Shown here piece after piece: positions 33,422 to 41,522 of a stretch of DNA of 64,000 nt (position 1 is its first letter; the number at the start of each line of letters is the position of its first letter). The translations under genes were made by a program, and so were the position numbers. The notes beneath the pieces were generated by a model. The model searched no databases. It was not told the origin of the DNA and saw only the letters and a program-made list of their open reading frames with translations. This DNA is from Actinorugispora endophytica. Its GTDB lineage: Bacteria; Actinomycetota; Actinomycetes; Streptosporangiales; Streptosporangiaceae. The DNA is taken from contig NZ_SNYN01000002.1 in assembly GCF_004363075.1 (NCBI RefSeq), positions 248,001-312,000 of the forward strand. Direction: 5' to 3'.

Positions 33422-36001
33422 TCAGGGACGCAGGATCAGGGTGTGCTCCGCGTCGGACTCCACCGACTCGCGGGACAGGCGCATCGGGGTGGTCCCCCCG
33501 TTCGCCCACAGCTCCATCTGGTCGGCGTAGTTGGGGTGGAAGGCGTGCCCGGAGGCCCCGGTGAGGTTGACCCACCGGGAGGCGTCCTGGTCGGCCAGGT
33601 CCACCACCATGCGCATCGACGGAACCGTGGTGACGGCGTAGCCGTCCGCCGCGTCCCAGCCGGTGGCGTTGACGACGCTGGAACCGCCGCCGGCCTCCAC
33701 CGGGCCGCGGTTGAACAGCCGCTCCACCGGAGCGATGCCCGACGTGCCGAAGGAGGCGTTGCGCGCGGTCAGGGAGTGCAGCGCCCCCCAGCGCCAGTCC
33801 TCGGGGTCCTCCTCGCCGGTCAGCACGGTCAGCTCCTCGACGGCCTGCTCCATGGCCACCGCCAGCGCCTCCTCGCGGGTGCCCGTGCGCTCGCCGCGCC
33901 ACCACGGCGAGTCCGGCTCCTCCAGCAGGCCCGACAGCAGCACCCAGCCCCGGGAGGCGCCGATCGCGGGGTCCTCGCCCAGCTCGTCGAAGACCAGCGG
34001 GACCAGGTGCCGGTAGACGGAGTTGTAGAAGGCGGCCGGGGCCGAGTCGGCGTCCTGCTGGAAGTCCCAGTCCGCCAGCAGCTCCCGCGCCCGGGCGGCC
34101 GTGCCCGAGACCTCGGCGCCGAGCAGGTGCGGCACGACGGCGCGCGCCCCGGAGTTCTCGTTGTCCATCTGGATCGCGGACATGTCGGCCACCGTCAGCC
34201 CGCCTTCGGCGATCGAGGCGTCCAGCAGGTCGTTGATCCGCTGCGAGCGGTACCCGTGGTCCCAGTCGGTGGTGAGCAGGTGCGGGTAGTCCGCGCCGAC
34301 GACCGCCTGGTTGGCGGTGACGACGACCCCCGACCCGGGGTTGAGCACGCTCGGCAGCTCCTCGAAGGGCAGATACCCCTGCCAGTCGTAGTCGGAGTCC
34401 CAGCCCGGCGCGGGCCAGCGGCCGTCGCCCTCGCCGCGCACCGGGATGCGCCCCGGCGCCTGGTAGCCGATGTTGCCGGAGGTGTCCGCGTAGACGAGGT
34501 TCTGCGCGGGGACCTCGAAGGCCGCGGCCGCCGCGCGGAACTCGTCGAAGTCGCGGGCCCGGTTCAGCATGAAGAGCGCGTCGGCGGTGCGGCCGGGCCG
34601 CAGCGCCGTCCAGCTGATCGCGACGGCGTAGGAGCCCTCCTGCCAGGTGTCGGTGTAGGCGCCCCCGGGGTCCACCGGGGCCTTCTCACCGAGCGCGCGC
34701 AGCTGCGCGCCCAGCTCGGGGTCCGACAGCAGGGGGCCGTGCCCGGAGCCGCGCACGGTGATCTCCACGTCCTCGCCGCCCGCGACCCCGATGGTCTCGG
34801 TCCGGGACTCCAGCGGCCGGGGCTCGCCGTCCACGACCACCGAGTCGCCCTCGACCTTCTCCAGGTACAGGTCGACGACGTCGGGGCCCAGGTTGGTGAA
34901 GCCCCAGGCGACCGTGTCGTTGGCGCCGATCACCACGGCGGGCAGGCCGGGGAAGGTGAAGCCGGTGACGTCGAACGGGCACGCCCGGCCGACGGAGGTG
35001 CAGTGCAGCCCCATCTGGTGCCACACCGAGGGCATGGCCGCGCCCAGGTGCGGGTCGTTGGCCAGCAGCGGGAGCCCCGAGTCGGTGTGCTCGCCGGAGA
35101 CCACCCAGGAGTTCGAGCCCAGCTCCGGTGACGTGGGCCCCAGGACCTCGGGCAGCGCGGACAGGTCGGCGCCGAGGTCGGCCACCGCCCGGGCGGCGTC
35201 GGCGTCGGTGGGCGGGGGAGCCGGGGGGTTGGCCTCGTCGGCGGGCTCCTCCCCGCCGGCCGGGCCGGCGGTGAACGTCCCGTCGCTGATCCGGCCGTCG
35301 GGGACGATGGGCTCGTGCAGCTCCTCCGGGTAGGCCGGGTACAGCTCCTCGACCTGCTCGCGGGACAGTCCGCGGGCCAGCAGGGAGGCCCGGTCGATCT
35401 CCTCGGCCATGTTCCCGGCCAGGTCCCAGGCCATCGCCTTGAGCCAGGCCAGGCTGTCGGCGGCGGTCCAGGGCTCGATCTCGTAGTCGCCGTTGGTCAG
35501 CCCCAGCACCGCGTACTCGAGGCTCGCCCGGGGGCCGGACCGGCCGTCCAGGTAGGCGTTGACGCCGTCGGCGTAGGCGTCCAGGTAGTCGCGGGTGTCC
35601 TGGTCCAGCAGGTCGTACTCGGCCTCGGCGACCCGCCGCCAGCCCATCGTGCGCAGGTACGCGTCCGTGGCGACCTGGTCGGGGCCGAACAGCTCGGCGA
35701 GCCGCCCCGCGGTGAGGTGCCGGTTGAAGTCCATGGCCCAGAAGCGGTCCTGGGCGTGCACGTAGCCCTGGGCGGTGAACAGGTCCTCGGGGGTGTCGGC
35801 GTACACGTGCGGGATGCCGTGGGCGTCGCGGTGCACGGTGGCGGGGGCGCTCAGGGCGGGCAGCTCCAGGGCTCCCTCGGTTACGGGGAAGGACCGCCGC
35901 ACGGTCCACGTGCCGAGCGCGGCGGCGACCAGGAGGAGGGTCAGCAGGACGGCGAGGACACCGGCGGTCCATCGCTTGAGGAGGGGGACGGCAGCAGGCA
36001 T
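33422..36001 (-). CDS. Penicillin acylase family protein (Ntn hydrolase)
   Basis: 859 residues. A hydrophobic segment at about 10-33 is a signal anchor or signal peptide. The alpha part includes VHRDAHGIPHVYADTPEDLF and GYVHAQDRFWAMDFNRH, typical of the family. An acidic spacer precedes GSNSWVVSG, where autoproteolysis frees the Ser as N-terminal nucleophile of the beta chain. NDPHLGAAMPSVWHQMGLHC and the GFTNLGPDVVDLYLE segment follow. Such enzymes hydrolyse amides such as beta-lactam side chains or acyl-homoserine lactones; the substrate here is not evident. The length is normal and the gene appears intact. Confidence 0.95.
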   Translation of the reverse strand: MPAAVPLLKRWTAGVLAVLLTLLLVAAALGTWTVRRSFPVTEGALELPALSAPATVHRDAHGIPHVYADTPEDLFTAQGYVHAQDRFWAMDFNRHLTAGRLAELFGPDQVATDAYLRTMGWRRVAEAEYDLLDQDTRDYLDAYADGVNAYLDGRSGPRASLEYAVLGLTNGDYEIEPWTAADSLAWLKAMAWDLAGNMAEEIDRASLLARGLSREQVEELYPAYPEELHEPIVPDGRISDGTFTAGPAGGEEPADEANPPAPPPTDADAARAVADLGADLSALPEVLGPTSPELGSNSWVVSGEHTDSGLPLLANDPHLGAAMPSVWHQMGLHCTSVGRACPFDVTGFTFPGLPAVVIGANDTVAWGFTNLGPDVVDLYLEKVEGDSVVVDGEPRPLESRTETIGVAGGEDVEITVRGSGHGPLLSDPELGAQLRALGEKAPVDPGGAYTDTWQEGSYAVAISWTALRPGRTADALFMLNRARDFDEFRAAAAAFEVPAQNLVYADTSGNIGYQAPGRIPVRGEGDGRWPAPGWDSDYDWQGYLPFEELPSVLNPGSGVVVTANQAVVGADYPHLLTTDWDHGYRSQRINDLLDASIAEGGLTVADMSAIQMDNENSGARAVVPHLLGAEVSGTAARARELLADWDFQQDADSAPAAFYNSVYRHLVPLVFDELGEDPAIGASRGWVLLSGLLEEPDSPWWRGERTGTREEALAVAMEQAVEELTVLTGEEDPEDWRWGALHSLTARNASFGTSGIAPVERLFNRGPVEAGGGSSVVNATGWDAADGYAVTTVPSMRMVVDLADQDASRWVNLTGASGHAFHPNYADQMELWANGGTTPMRLSRESVESDAEHTLILRP

Positions 36002-36028
36002 GGGGTGACCTTAGGGCCCCGGCATCGC

Positions 36029-36181
36029 GGTGGAACAGGTTCTCTGTATCGCTTCCGCAACTCCGACGTCGCCATCCGGAACCTGACGGTGACCAACACC
36101 GCCATCAGGGAGAGCCCGTGCGGGGACGACGTCACCTTCGGCAACATCACCCGCGTCAACAGCAGCCTCGACGTCTGCTGA
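36029..36181 (+). pseudogene. 3' fragment of a secreted pectate-lyase-like beta-helix protein
   Basis: A short open tail ends at TGA 36179-36181. The sequence AIRNLTVTNTAI followed by VTFGNITRVNSSLDVC is the repeating hydrophobic pattern of a parallel beta-helix with a terminal Cys, as in pectate lyases. No start or upstream part is present; the frame begins at the edge of the acylase promoter. A terminator hairpin follows 17 bases later, as expected for the end of a real gene. It is probably a deletion remnant. Confidence 0.4.
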
Positions 36182-36197
36182 CGCGCGCCGTCCCGCA

Positions 36198-36229
36198 AGG
36201 GCGCCCGCCGGTCCGCCGACGGGCGCCCT
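36198..36229 (+). terminator. GC-rich terminator hairpin
   Basis: AGGGCGCCCG and CGGGCGCCCT form a perfect 10-bp stem with a 12-base loop, just after the beta-helix remnant. Confidence 0.75.
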
Positions 36230-36314
36230 CCGCCGTCCGAGAGGGGGGTTAGAGTGCGAAGCGGGGCTCCCGGGGCGTCGGGGGCCGATCGAGTCGATGG
36301 ACGGGACTTGAACC

Positions 36315-36761
36315 GTGCGTGATCAAGGACAGGACCCGGCCGCCGCGGGGCCGGCCGCCGCGCCGGAGCGCCCCCTGCCGCCGGGGCCGCCCTCGGGCCG
36401 GGTGGACCGCTGGCTGTGGGCGGTGCGCCTCACCAAGACCCGCGCCGACGCCGCGGGGGTGTGCAGGGCCGGGCACGTGAAGGTCAACGACAAGCCGGCC
36501 AAGCCCGCCACCCCGGTGCGCGCCGGGGACGTGGTCCGGGCCCACATCAACGGGACCACCCGGATCATCGAGGTCGCCCACGTGATCGAGAAGCGGGTGG
36601 GCGCGCCGCTCGCGGTGCGCTGCTACGTCGACAACACCCCGGTCCTGCCGCCCGAGGCGGCCGTTCCGGTGGCCCGGCGGGCCCGGGGCGCGGGCCGCCC
36701 GACCAAGCGCGACCGCCGCCGCCTCGACCGGCTCCGCGGCGACGGAGGGGACGCGCTGTGA
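36315..36761 (+). CDS. RNA-binding S4 domain protein (Hsp15-like)
   Basis: 148 residues from GTG 36315. The S4 fold occupies about residues 28-95: RVDRWLWAVRLTKTRADA, then GHVKVNDKPAKPATPVRAGD. A basic tail (PTKRDRRRLDRLR) is usual for Hsp15-type proteins, which bind stalled 50S subunits carrying peptidyl-tRNA. A Pro/Ala-rich N-terminal extension of about 25 residues is present. The start has a weak ribosome binding site. Confidence 0.9.
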   Translation: MRDQGQDPAAAGPAAAPERPLPPGPPSGRVDRWLWAVRLTKTRADAAGVCRAGHVKVNDKPAKPATPVRAGDVVRAHINGTTRIIEVAHVIEKRVGAPLAVRCYVDNTPVLPPEAAVPVARRARGAGRPTKRDRRRLDRLRGDGGDAL

Positions 36762-37071
36762 CCCCCGCGCGCGGGACGGCGCGTGGACCGGGGCCCGCAG
36801 GGGGGCGCCCCCCTGCGACGTGACCTGGACGTTCGCGGGGGATCGGGCGGGTTTGAGAAGGGCCGGATCCGGCCACTGTGAACGTAACACCAGGTGAGTG
36901 CGTACACTTGCCGATAATCACCGGGTCGTCGGACACGACGGGGACAGGCGCAGCGCCGCGCCGCCGGTCAGCCGAGGAGCACCCGCTCTCCGGATCTCCG
37001 CGCTGCTGGGCCCTCCTCTCCGTCGCCGACTCGCCCGGGTCATATGCGTCCTTCACAAGCGGAGGTGGATC

Positions 37072-38394
37072 GTGTCCGTTGATCCCCGAGAGTCCCAGCC
37101 CAACCCGCAGGGTTCGCGCATCGACCCCTACGTCGGCTCCTACGCCGCACGAGCCCAGGGGATGGTGGCCTCGGAGGTCCGCGCACTGTTCGCCGTCGCC
37201 TCCCGCCCGGAGGTCGTCTCCCTCGCCGGGGGGATGCCCAACATCAGCGCGCTGCCGCTGGAGGCCCTGGGCGAGATCACCAGGCGGGTCGTCGTCGAGC
37301 AGGGCCGCGCGGCGCTGCAGTACGGCTCCGCCCAGGGCGACCCCGTGCTGCGCCAGCAGATCTGCGAGGTCATGGGCCTGGAGGGCATCGACGCCAACCC
37401 CGACGACGTGATCGTCACCGTCGGCTCCCAGCAGGCCCTGGACCTGGTCACCCGCATCTTCGTCGACCCCGGCGACGTCGTCCTGACCGAGGGCCCCACC
37501 TACGTCACCGCCATCAACACCTTCGCCGCCCACCAGGCCCGGATCGAGCACGTCCTGATGGACGACGACGGCGTGGTCCCCGAGGCGCTCGAGGAGCGGC
37601 TCGTCCGGCTGGAGAAGGAGGGCGCGCGGGTCAAGTTCTTCTACACCGTGCCGACCTTCAACAACCCGGCCGGGGTGACCCTGACCGCCGGGCGCCGCGA
37701 ACGCGTCCTGGAGATCTGCGACCGGTTCAACCTGCTGGTCCTGGAGGACAACCCGTACGGCCTGCTGCGCTACGAGGGCGAACCGGTCCGGGCGCTGCGC
37801 GCGGACTCGCCCCGCAACGTCATCTACCTCGGCTCCTTCTCCAAGATCCTGTCTCCGGGTTTCCGGATCGGCTACGCGCTGGCGCCCCCGGCGGTGCGCG
37901 ACAAGCTGGTGCTGGCCGCGGAGTCGGCGATGCTCAGCCACTCCAGCTTCAACCAGGCGGTGGTCGGCCGGTACCTGGCCGACCAGCCCTGGAAGGAGCA
38001 GGTCAAGGACTTCAACGAGATGTACCGGGCGCGCCGCGACGCCCTGCTGTCCAGCCTGGAGTCGCTGATGCCCGAGGGCAGTTCGTGGACGCGCCCCCAG
38101 GGCGGCTTCTTCGTCTGGGCCACGCTGCCCGAGGGCCTGGACTCCAAGGCCATGCTGCCCCGGGCGGTCAACGAGCGCGTGGCGTACGTGCCCGGCACCG
38201 GCTTCTACTCCGGCGGCGACGGGCGGCGCAACATGCGGCTCTCGTTCTGTTATCCCACCCCCGAGCAGATCCGCGAGGGGGTGCGTCGTCTGGTCGGTGT
38301 CCTGGAGAGCGAGATCGCGCTGCGTGATACGTTCGGCAGCGCGTCCGCCCCGCCGCGCCCGGGCGACGCCGCCCCAGCCCCGGATCTGCCGTGA
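37072..38394 (+). CDS. PLP-dependent class I/II aminotransferase (2-aminoadipate aminotransferase-like)
   Basis: 440 residues from GTG 37072, with GGAGG seven bases upstream; the longer upstream frame has no coding character. Fold-type I motifs are LQYGSAQGDPVLRQQI, FFYTVPTFNNPAGVTL, LEDNPYGLLRYEGE and the Schiff-base Lys in GSFSKILSPGFRIGY near residue 258. The sequence groups with the MocR-like aminotransferases without HTH (LysN/ARO8 type) acting on 2-aminoadipate, aromatic or branched amino acids. The Ddl-like gene follows after 57 bp on the same strand, so they may be co-transcribed. Confidence 0.92.
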   Translation: MSVDPRESQPNPQGSRIDPYVGSYAARAQGMVASEVRALFAVASRPEVVSLAGGMPNISALPLEALGEITRRVVVEQGRAALQYGSAQGDPVLRQQICEVMGLEGIDANPDDVIVTVGSQQALDLVTRIFVDPGDVVLTEGPTYVTAINTFAAHQARIEHVLMDDDGVVPEALEERLVRLEKEGARVKFFYTVPTFNNPAGVTLTAGRRERVLEICDRFNLLVLEDNPYGLLRYEGEPVRALRADSPRNVIYLGSFSKILSPGFRIGYALAPPAVRDKLVLAAESAMLSHSSFNQAVVGRYLADQPWKEQVKDFNEMYRARRDALLSSLESLMPEGSSWTRPQGGFFVWATLPEGLDSKAMLPRAVNERVAYVPGTGFYSGGDGRRNMRLSFCYPTPEQIREGVRRLVGVLESEIALRDTFGSASAPPRPGDAAPAPDLP

Positions 38395-38451
38395 CGAGAA
38401 AGACCGTAGGGTGTCGTGACCGCAGCAGCAGGACAGAAAGAGGGCAGGACC

Positions 38452-39402
38452 GTGGCCGACCTTAACCGGGTGCTCGTGCTGGCCGGAGGGTTGACGCCCG
38501 AGCACGAGGTGTCGGTGCGCTCGGGTCGGCGCGTCGCCGACGCGCTGCGCCGCCTCGGGGTGGAGGTGCAGATCGGCGACGCCGGGTCGGGGCTCGTCAA
38601 CACCCTGACCACGGACCCGCCGCAGGTGGTGTTCCCGGTCCTGCACGGCACCTCGGGCGAGGACGGCGCGATTCGCGAGGTCCTGGAGCTGTCCGGAATC
38701 CCGTACGTGGGCGCCCGCCCCGAGGCGTGCCGGATCGCCTACGCCAAGCCCATCGCCAAGACCCTGCTCGCGCGGGAGGGCGTCGCGGTCCCGCGCGGAC
38801 TGGCCCTGCCCAAGGCGCTCTTCCACGACCTGGGGGCGCCGGCGGTGCTGGAGCGGATCGTGGCGGCCCTGGGCCTGCCGCTGTTCGTCAAGCCCGACCA
38901 GGGCGGGTCCGCGTTCGGCGCGAGCGCCGTGGCCACCGCGTCCGAGCTCCCCGCGGCACTGGTCAGCTGCTTCGCCTACAGCGACACCGCGCTGATCGAG
39001 GAGCAGGTCTCGGGCACCGAGATCGCGGTGGGCGTGCTCGACATGGGCGACGGCCCGGTGGCGCTGCCCGCCGTGGAGATCGTCCCGGACGGCGGCGTCT
39101 ACGACTACACCGCCCGGTACACCGCGGGCCGCACCGAGTTCTTCAGTCCGGCCCGCCTGACCCCCGAGGCGGCGAAGGCCGCCGCGGAGGCGGCCGTCAC
39201 CGCGCACCGGGCCCTGGGTCTGCGGGACGTCTCGCGCACCGACCTCATCGTGGACGACTCCGGCCGCGTGCACTTCCTGGAGGTCAACGTCTCCCCGGGC
39301 ATGACCGAGACCTCCACCCTGCCCCTGGCCGTGGAGGCCGCCGGCATGGACTTCGCGATCGTCTGCCGCGAACTGGCCCACCGGGCACTGCTGCGCGGTT
39401 AG
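38452..39402 (+). CDS. D-alanine-D-alanine ligase-like ATP-grasp enzyme
   Basis: 316 residues from GTG 38452 (AGGAC just upstream); GTG 38416 is an alternative. Motifs: GLTPEHEVSVRSG at the N-terminus, VFPVLHGTSGEDGAI, the ATP-grasp LFVKPDQGGSAFGAS, EIAVGV and the metal-binding VHFLEVNVSPGMTETS near the end. This is the Ddl family, which joins two D-Ala for peptidoglycan. LHGTSGEDG in place of the usual LHGxxGEDG is conservative. Many actinomycetes have a second Ddl next to this kind of aminotransferase, so it may be a paralogue and not the essential copy. Confidence 0.9.
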   Translation: MADLNRVLVLAGGLTPEHEVSVRSGRRVADALRRLGVEVQIGDAGSGLVNTLTTDPPQVVFPVLHGTSGEDGAIREVLELSGIPYVGARPEACRIAYAKPIAKTLLAREGVAVPRGLALPKALFHDLGAPAVLERIVAALGLPLFVKPDQGGSAFGASAVATASELPAALVSCFAYSDTALIEEQVSGTEIAVGVLDMGDGPVALPAVEIVPDGGVYDYTARYTAGRTEFFSPARLTPEAAKAAAEAAVTAHRALGLRDVSRTDLIVDDSGRVHFLEVNVSPGMTETSTLPLAVEAAGMDFAIVCRELAHRALLRG

Positions 39403-39404
39403 GG

Positions 39405-39625
39405 AACCTCCGGCGCGGGGGTGTTTCGCGCACCGGTGCTTCGGGTGGGTCGTTCGGCTCCACGCCACGCGGAACGCGAGGTGACGGCGGGCGGCGATGG
39501 CGGGTGAGGGGCGAGGTCGCGCCCACGATGTCCGTTTCGCGTGGTTTCTGTCCGGTGGTCTTGCTGTTCCCCCCGGAATCCTTGATTTCGGGGGGAAACA
39601 GCAAGATCATCAACAGGGGCCCCGG
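39405..39625 (-). repeat. MITE-like dispersed element, copy B (inverted relative to copy A)
   Basis: It starts with CCTCCGGCGCGGGGGTG, the terminal repeat seen at both ends of copy A. The body matches the reverse complement of copy A: CACGCCACGCGGA, CGGCGGGCGGCGATGGCGGG, then GATGTCCGTT. Its core palindrome (about 39561-39608, CTTGCTGTT...AACAGCAAG) can act as a terminator for the Ddl-like gene. The far end is not recognisable, so the copy looks truncated. Confidence 0.65.
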
Positions 39626-39875
39626 GGAGGACCGCGAACCGGGGCTCTCAACGCGGCCCCAGCCTCCGCTCGTCGTCCTCTGCCGGGGAACCGGCCAGCT
39701 GGGGGTGATCGCCGGGGGTACGCGCAGCGGGCCGCCGAACCGGAGTCGGCCGGTTGACCCGGTGCGGTGACGTTGACGTTTCCTCCTTCAGGTCCCGCAT
39801 CGGCGGCGATGCGTACATATAGGCTTCCGAGTGCCCTGGCGGCCAGGAGCGTCGAGCCTGTGCCCGAGGAATTGA
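39626..39875. other. Intergenic between MITE copy B and the acetyltransferase
   Basis: No gene recognised. The AT-rich GCGTACATATAGGCTTCC around 39810-39828 could hold a promoter -10 region for the acetyltransferase. Confidence 0.3.
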
Positions 39876-40496
39876 ATGAAGGGACCGCCTCCTGTGGCTG
39901 ATGCGCATGACGAGGAAGTGCGCGCCCGGATCGCCCGCGGGCTCGTCTACACCGAGTCGGAAACGGCTTTTCTTGCCTTCGGGCGCCGGACGGAGCAGAT
40001 CTTCGAGTACAACCACACACCCCCGCGCGAGGCGGAGAGGCGTCGGTCGCTGCTCGCCGAGATCCTCGGCTCGGTCGGTGAACGCGTGGTGCTGCTGCCG
40101 CCGTTCCACGCGGCGTTCGGCAGCAACACCCACATCGGCGACGACTTCTTCGGGAACGTGAACCTGACGTGCGTCGACGACGTGGCCATCCGGATAGGCG
40201 ACGGCGTCATGATCGCCCCCAGTGTGACGCTGACGACGACGGGGCACCCGGTGCATCCCTCGCGGCGAGCCGACTTCGGGCGGTTCTCCGAACCGATCGT
40301 GATCGAGGACAAAGTGTGGATCGGCAGCAATGTGGTGGTCCTGCCCGGTGTCCGTATCGGATACGGATCGGTCATCGGTGCCGGCAGCGTCGTCAGCCGT
40401 AGCATCCCCCCGATGACCATCGCACTCGGAACCCCCTGCCGCGTGGTCCGCGACATCACGGATGAGGACCTCACCACCCGCCTCGCCGGACAGTAG
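39876..40496 (+). CDS. Sugar O-acetyltransferase (maltose/galactoside type)
   Basis: 206 residues from ATG 39876 with GAGG upstream. It is a left-handed beta-helix hexapeptide protein: NTHIGDDFFGNVNLTCVDD, then the catalytic-His region GHPVHPSRR and the repeat run VIGAGSVVSRSIPP. The GTPCRVVRDI ending is typical of the LacA/NodL/Maa group, which transfers acetyl from acetyl-CoA to sugars. The N-terminal mac domain reads YTESETAFLAFGRRTEQIFEYN. It stands alone between two MITE-like elements. Confidence 0.92.
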   Translation: MKGPPPVADAHDEEVRARIARGLVYTESETAFLAFGRRTEQIFEYNHTPPREAERRRSLLAEILGSVGERVVLLPPFHAAFGSNTHIGDDFFGNVNLTCVDDVAIRIGDGVMIAPSVTLTTTGHPVHPSRRADFGRFSEPIVIEDKVWIGSNVVVLPGVRIGYGSVIGAGSVVSRSIPPMTIALGTPCRVVRDITDEDLTTRLAGQ

Positions 40497-40498
40497 GG

Positions 40499-40752
40499 AG
40501 GCTCCGGCGCGGGGGTGATTCGCGCACCGGTGGTTTTGTTGACGGTCGTGGGCTTTCTGCCCGTTTCGGGGCCGGGAAGGGCAGAAAGCCCAAGACCGTC
40601 AACGAACCCCTCACGCAACGGACATCATGGGCGCGGCCCCGACCGGCACCCGCCGTCGCCGGCCGCCGTAACCCCGTGCTCCGCGTGGCGTGAGGCCGAA
40701 AAGCCTCCGAAGCACCGGCACGCCGAACCACCCCCGCGCCGGAACCCCCATA
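40499..40752 (+). repeat. MITE-like dispersed element, copy A (complete)
   Basis: About 250 bp flanked by imperfect ~30-bp terminal inverted repeats: GGCTCCGGCGCGGGGGTGAT at the left and CCACCCCCGCGCCGGAACC at the right. It contains no protein gene. A core palindrome (40537-40606, GTTGACGGTC...GACCGTCAAC around a GGGCTTTCTGCCC stem) is strong enough to end transcription of the acetyltransferase gene. Related copies are at 27.2 and 39.4 kb. Confidence 0.75.
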
Positions 40753-40812
40753 GACGGCCTCATCCGGTTCAGCGGGCGGGACGGCCCGCACCGGCTCCGG
40801 CGAGGCCCCGGC

Positions 40813-41295
40813 TCAGAGCCGCCGGTAGTAGACGGCGACCGGGAGCGGGGTGCACCCGAGGCTCTCGTACAGGGCCCTGGCGGGCGCGTGGAAGGGGTCT
40901 CCTCCGGTGCCGATCTCGACCGCCTCGGCCCCGAGGGCACGCATCTCCTCGAAGGCGTGCTCGCACAGGGCGGAGCCCACGTGGTGCCGGCGGTGCCCGG
41001 CCGAGACGGCGAGGATCGTGATGACGCCGTTGCGGCGGGCCGGGTCGACGCTCCACGCCACGTAGCCCGCGATGCGGCCTTCCGCCTCGGCGACGGCGAC
41101 GTACGCGTGCCGCTCGGGCGCGTGGAGCCCGGCGACCTGCCTGCGGTAGTCGCCGCGCCAGTCGCCGTGCTGGTTGGCGAAGACGACCTCGCCGACCAGG
41201 GGCCGGAAGACGTCCTCGTAGAACGGGCGGAAGGTCTCGATGGTCAGTTCGGTGAGCGGCGCCAGGTCGTGCCGGACGAACGCGCGGATGAGCAT
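40813..41295 (-). CDS. GNAT-family N-acetyltransferase
   Basis: 160 residues. Motif A of GNAT enzymes is visible as ILAVSAGHRRHHVGSALCEH (acetyl-CoA pyrophosphate loop R-x-x-x-V-G-S/A), followed by IGTGGDPFHAPARALYESLG. It probably acetylates a small-molecule amine or protein N-terminus. The C-terminal PLPVAVYYRRL strand is complete. The ribosome binding site is weak. Confidence 0.9.
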   Translation of the reverse strand: MLIRAFVRHDLAPLTELTIETFRPFYEDVFRPLVGEVVFANQHGDWRGDYRRQVAGLHAPERHAYVAVAEAEGRIAGYVAWSVDPARRNGVITILAVSAGHRRHHVGSALCEHAFEEMRALGAEAVEIGTGGDPFHAPARALYESLGCTPLPVAVYYRRL

Positions 41296-41522
41296 GGGAG
41301 TGCGCCTTTCGGGCTGAGGGCCTGGTCCCCCGGGCAGGGGGAAGGGCGTGGGCCGGCCCGCTCCCGGCCGACGGGATCGGCGGTGAGCAGGGCCCTCAGC
41401 GGCGGGTGCGCCAGGCGGCGAAGCACTCCATAGTCCGCATCATAGCCTCCGGGGCGCGTCCCGGAGGCGCCGGTCGCGGCCGCTCGCCGACGGAGGCCGC
41501 GCCCCGGACGCGGGCCCTGTTC

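Noticed and set aside
33368-35131. A 587-codon plus-strand frame opposite the penicillin acylase
   Set aside because: Antisense shadow; the acylase has complete family motifs.
36290-36330. tRNA-like GGTTCAAGTCC sequence on the minus strand
   Set aside because: The T-arm stem does not pair properly and no other tRNA arms could be found around it.
36565-39468. A 967-codon minus-strand open frame across the aminotransferase and Ddl-like genes
   Set aside because: It is fully antisense to two well-supported genes and has no recognisable motif.
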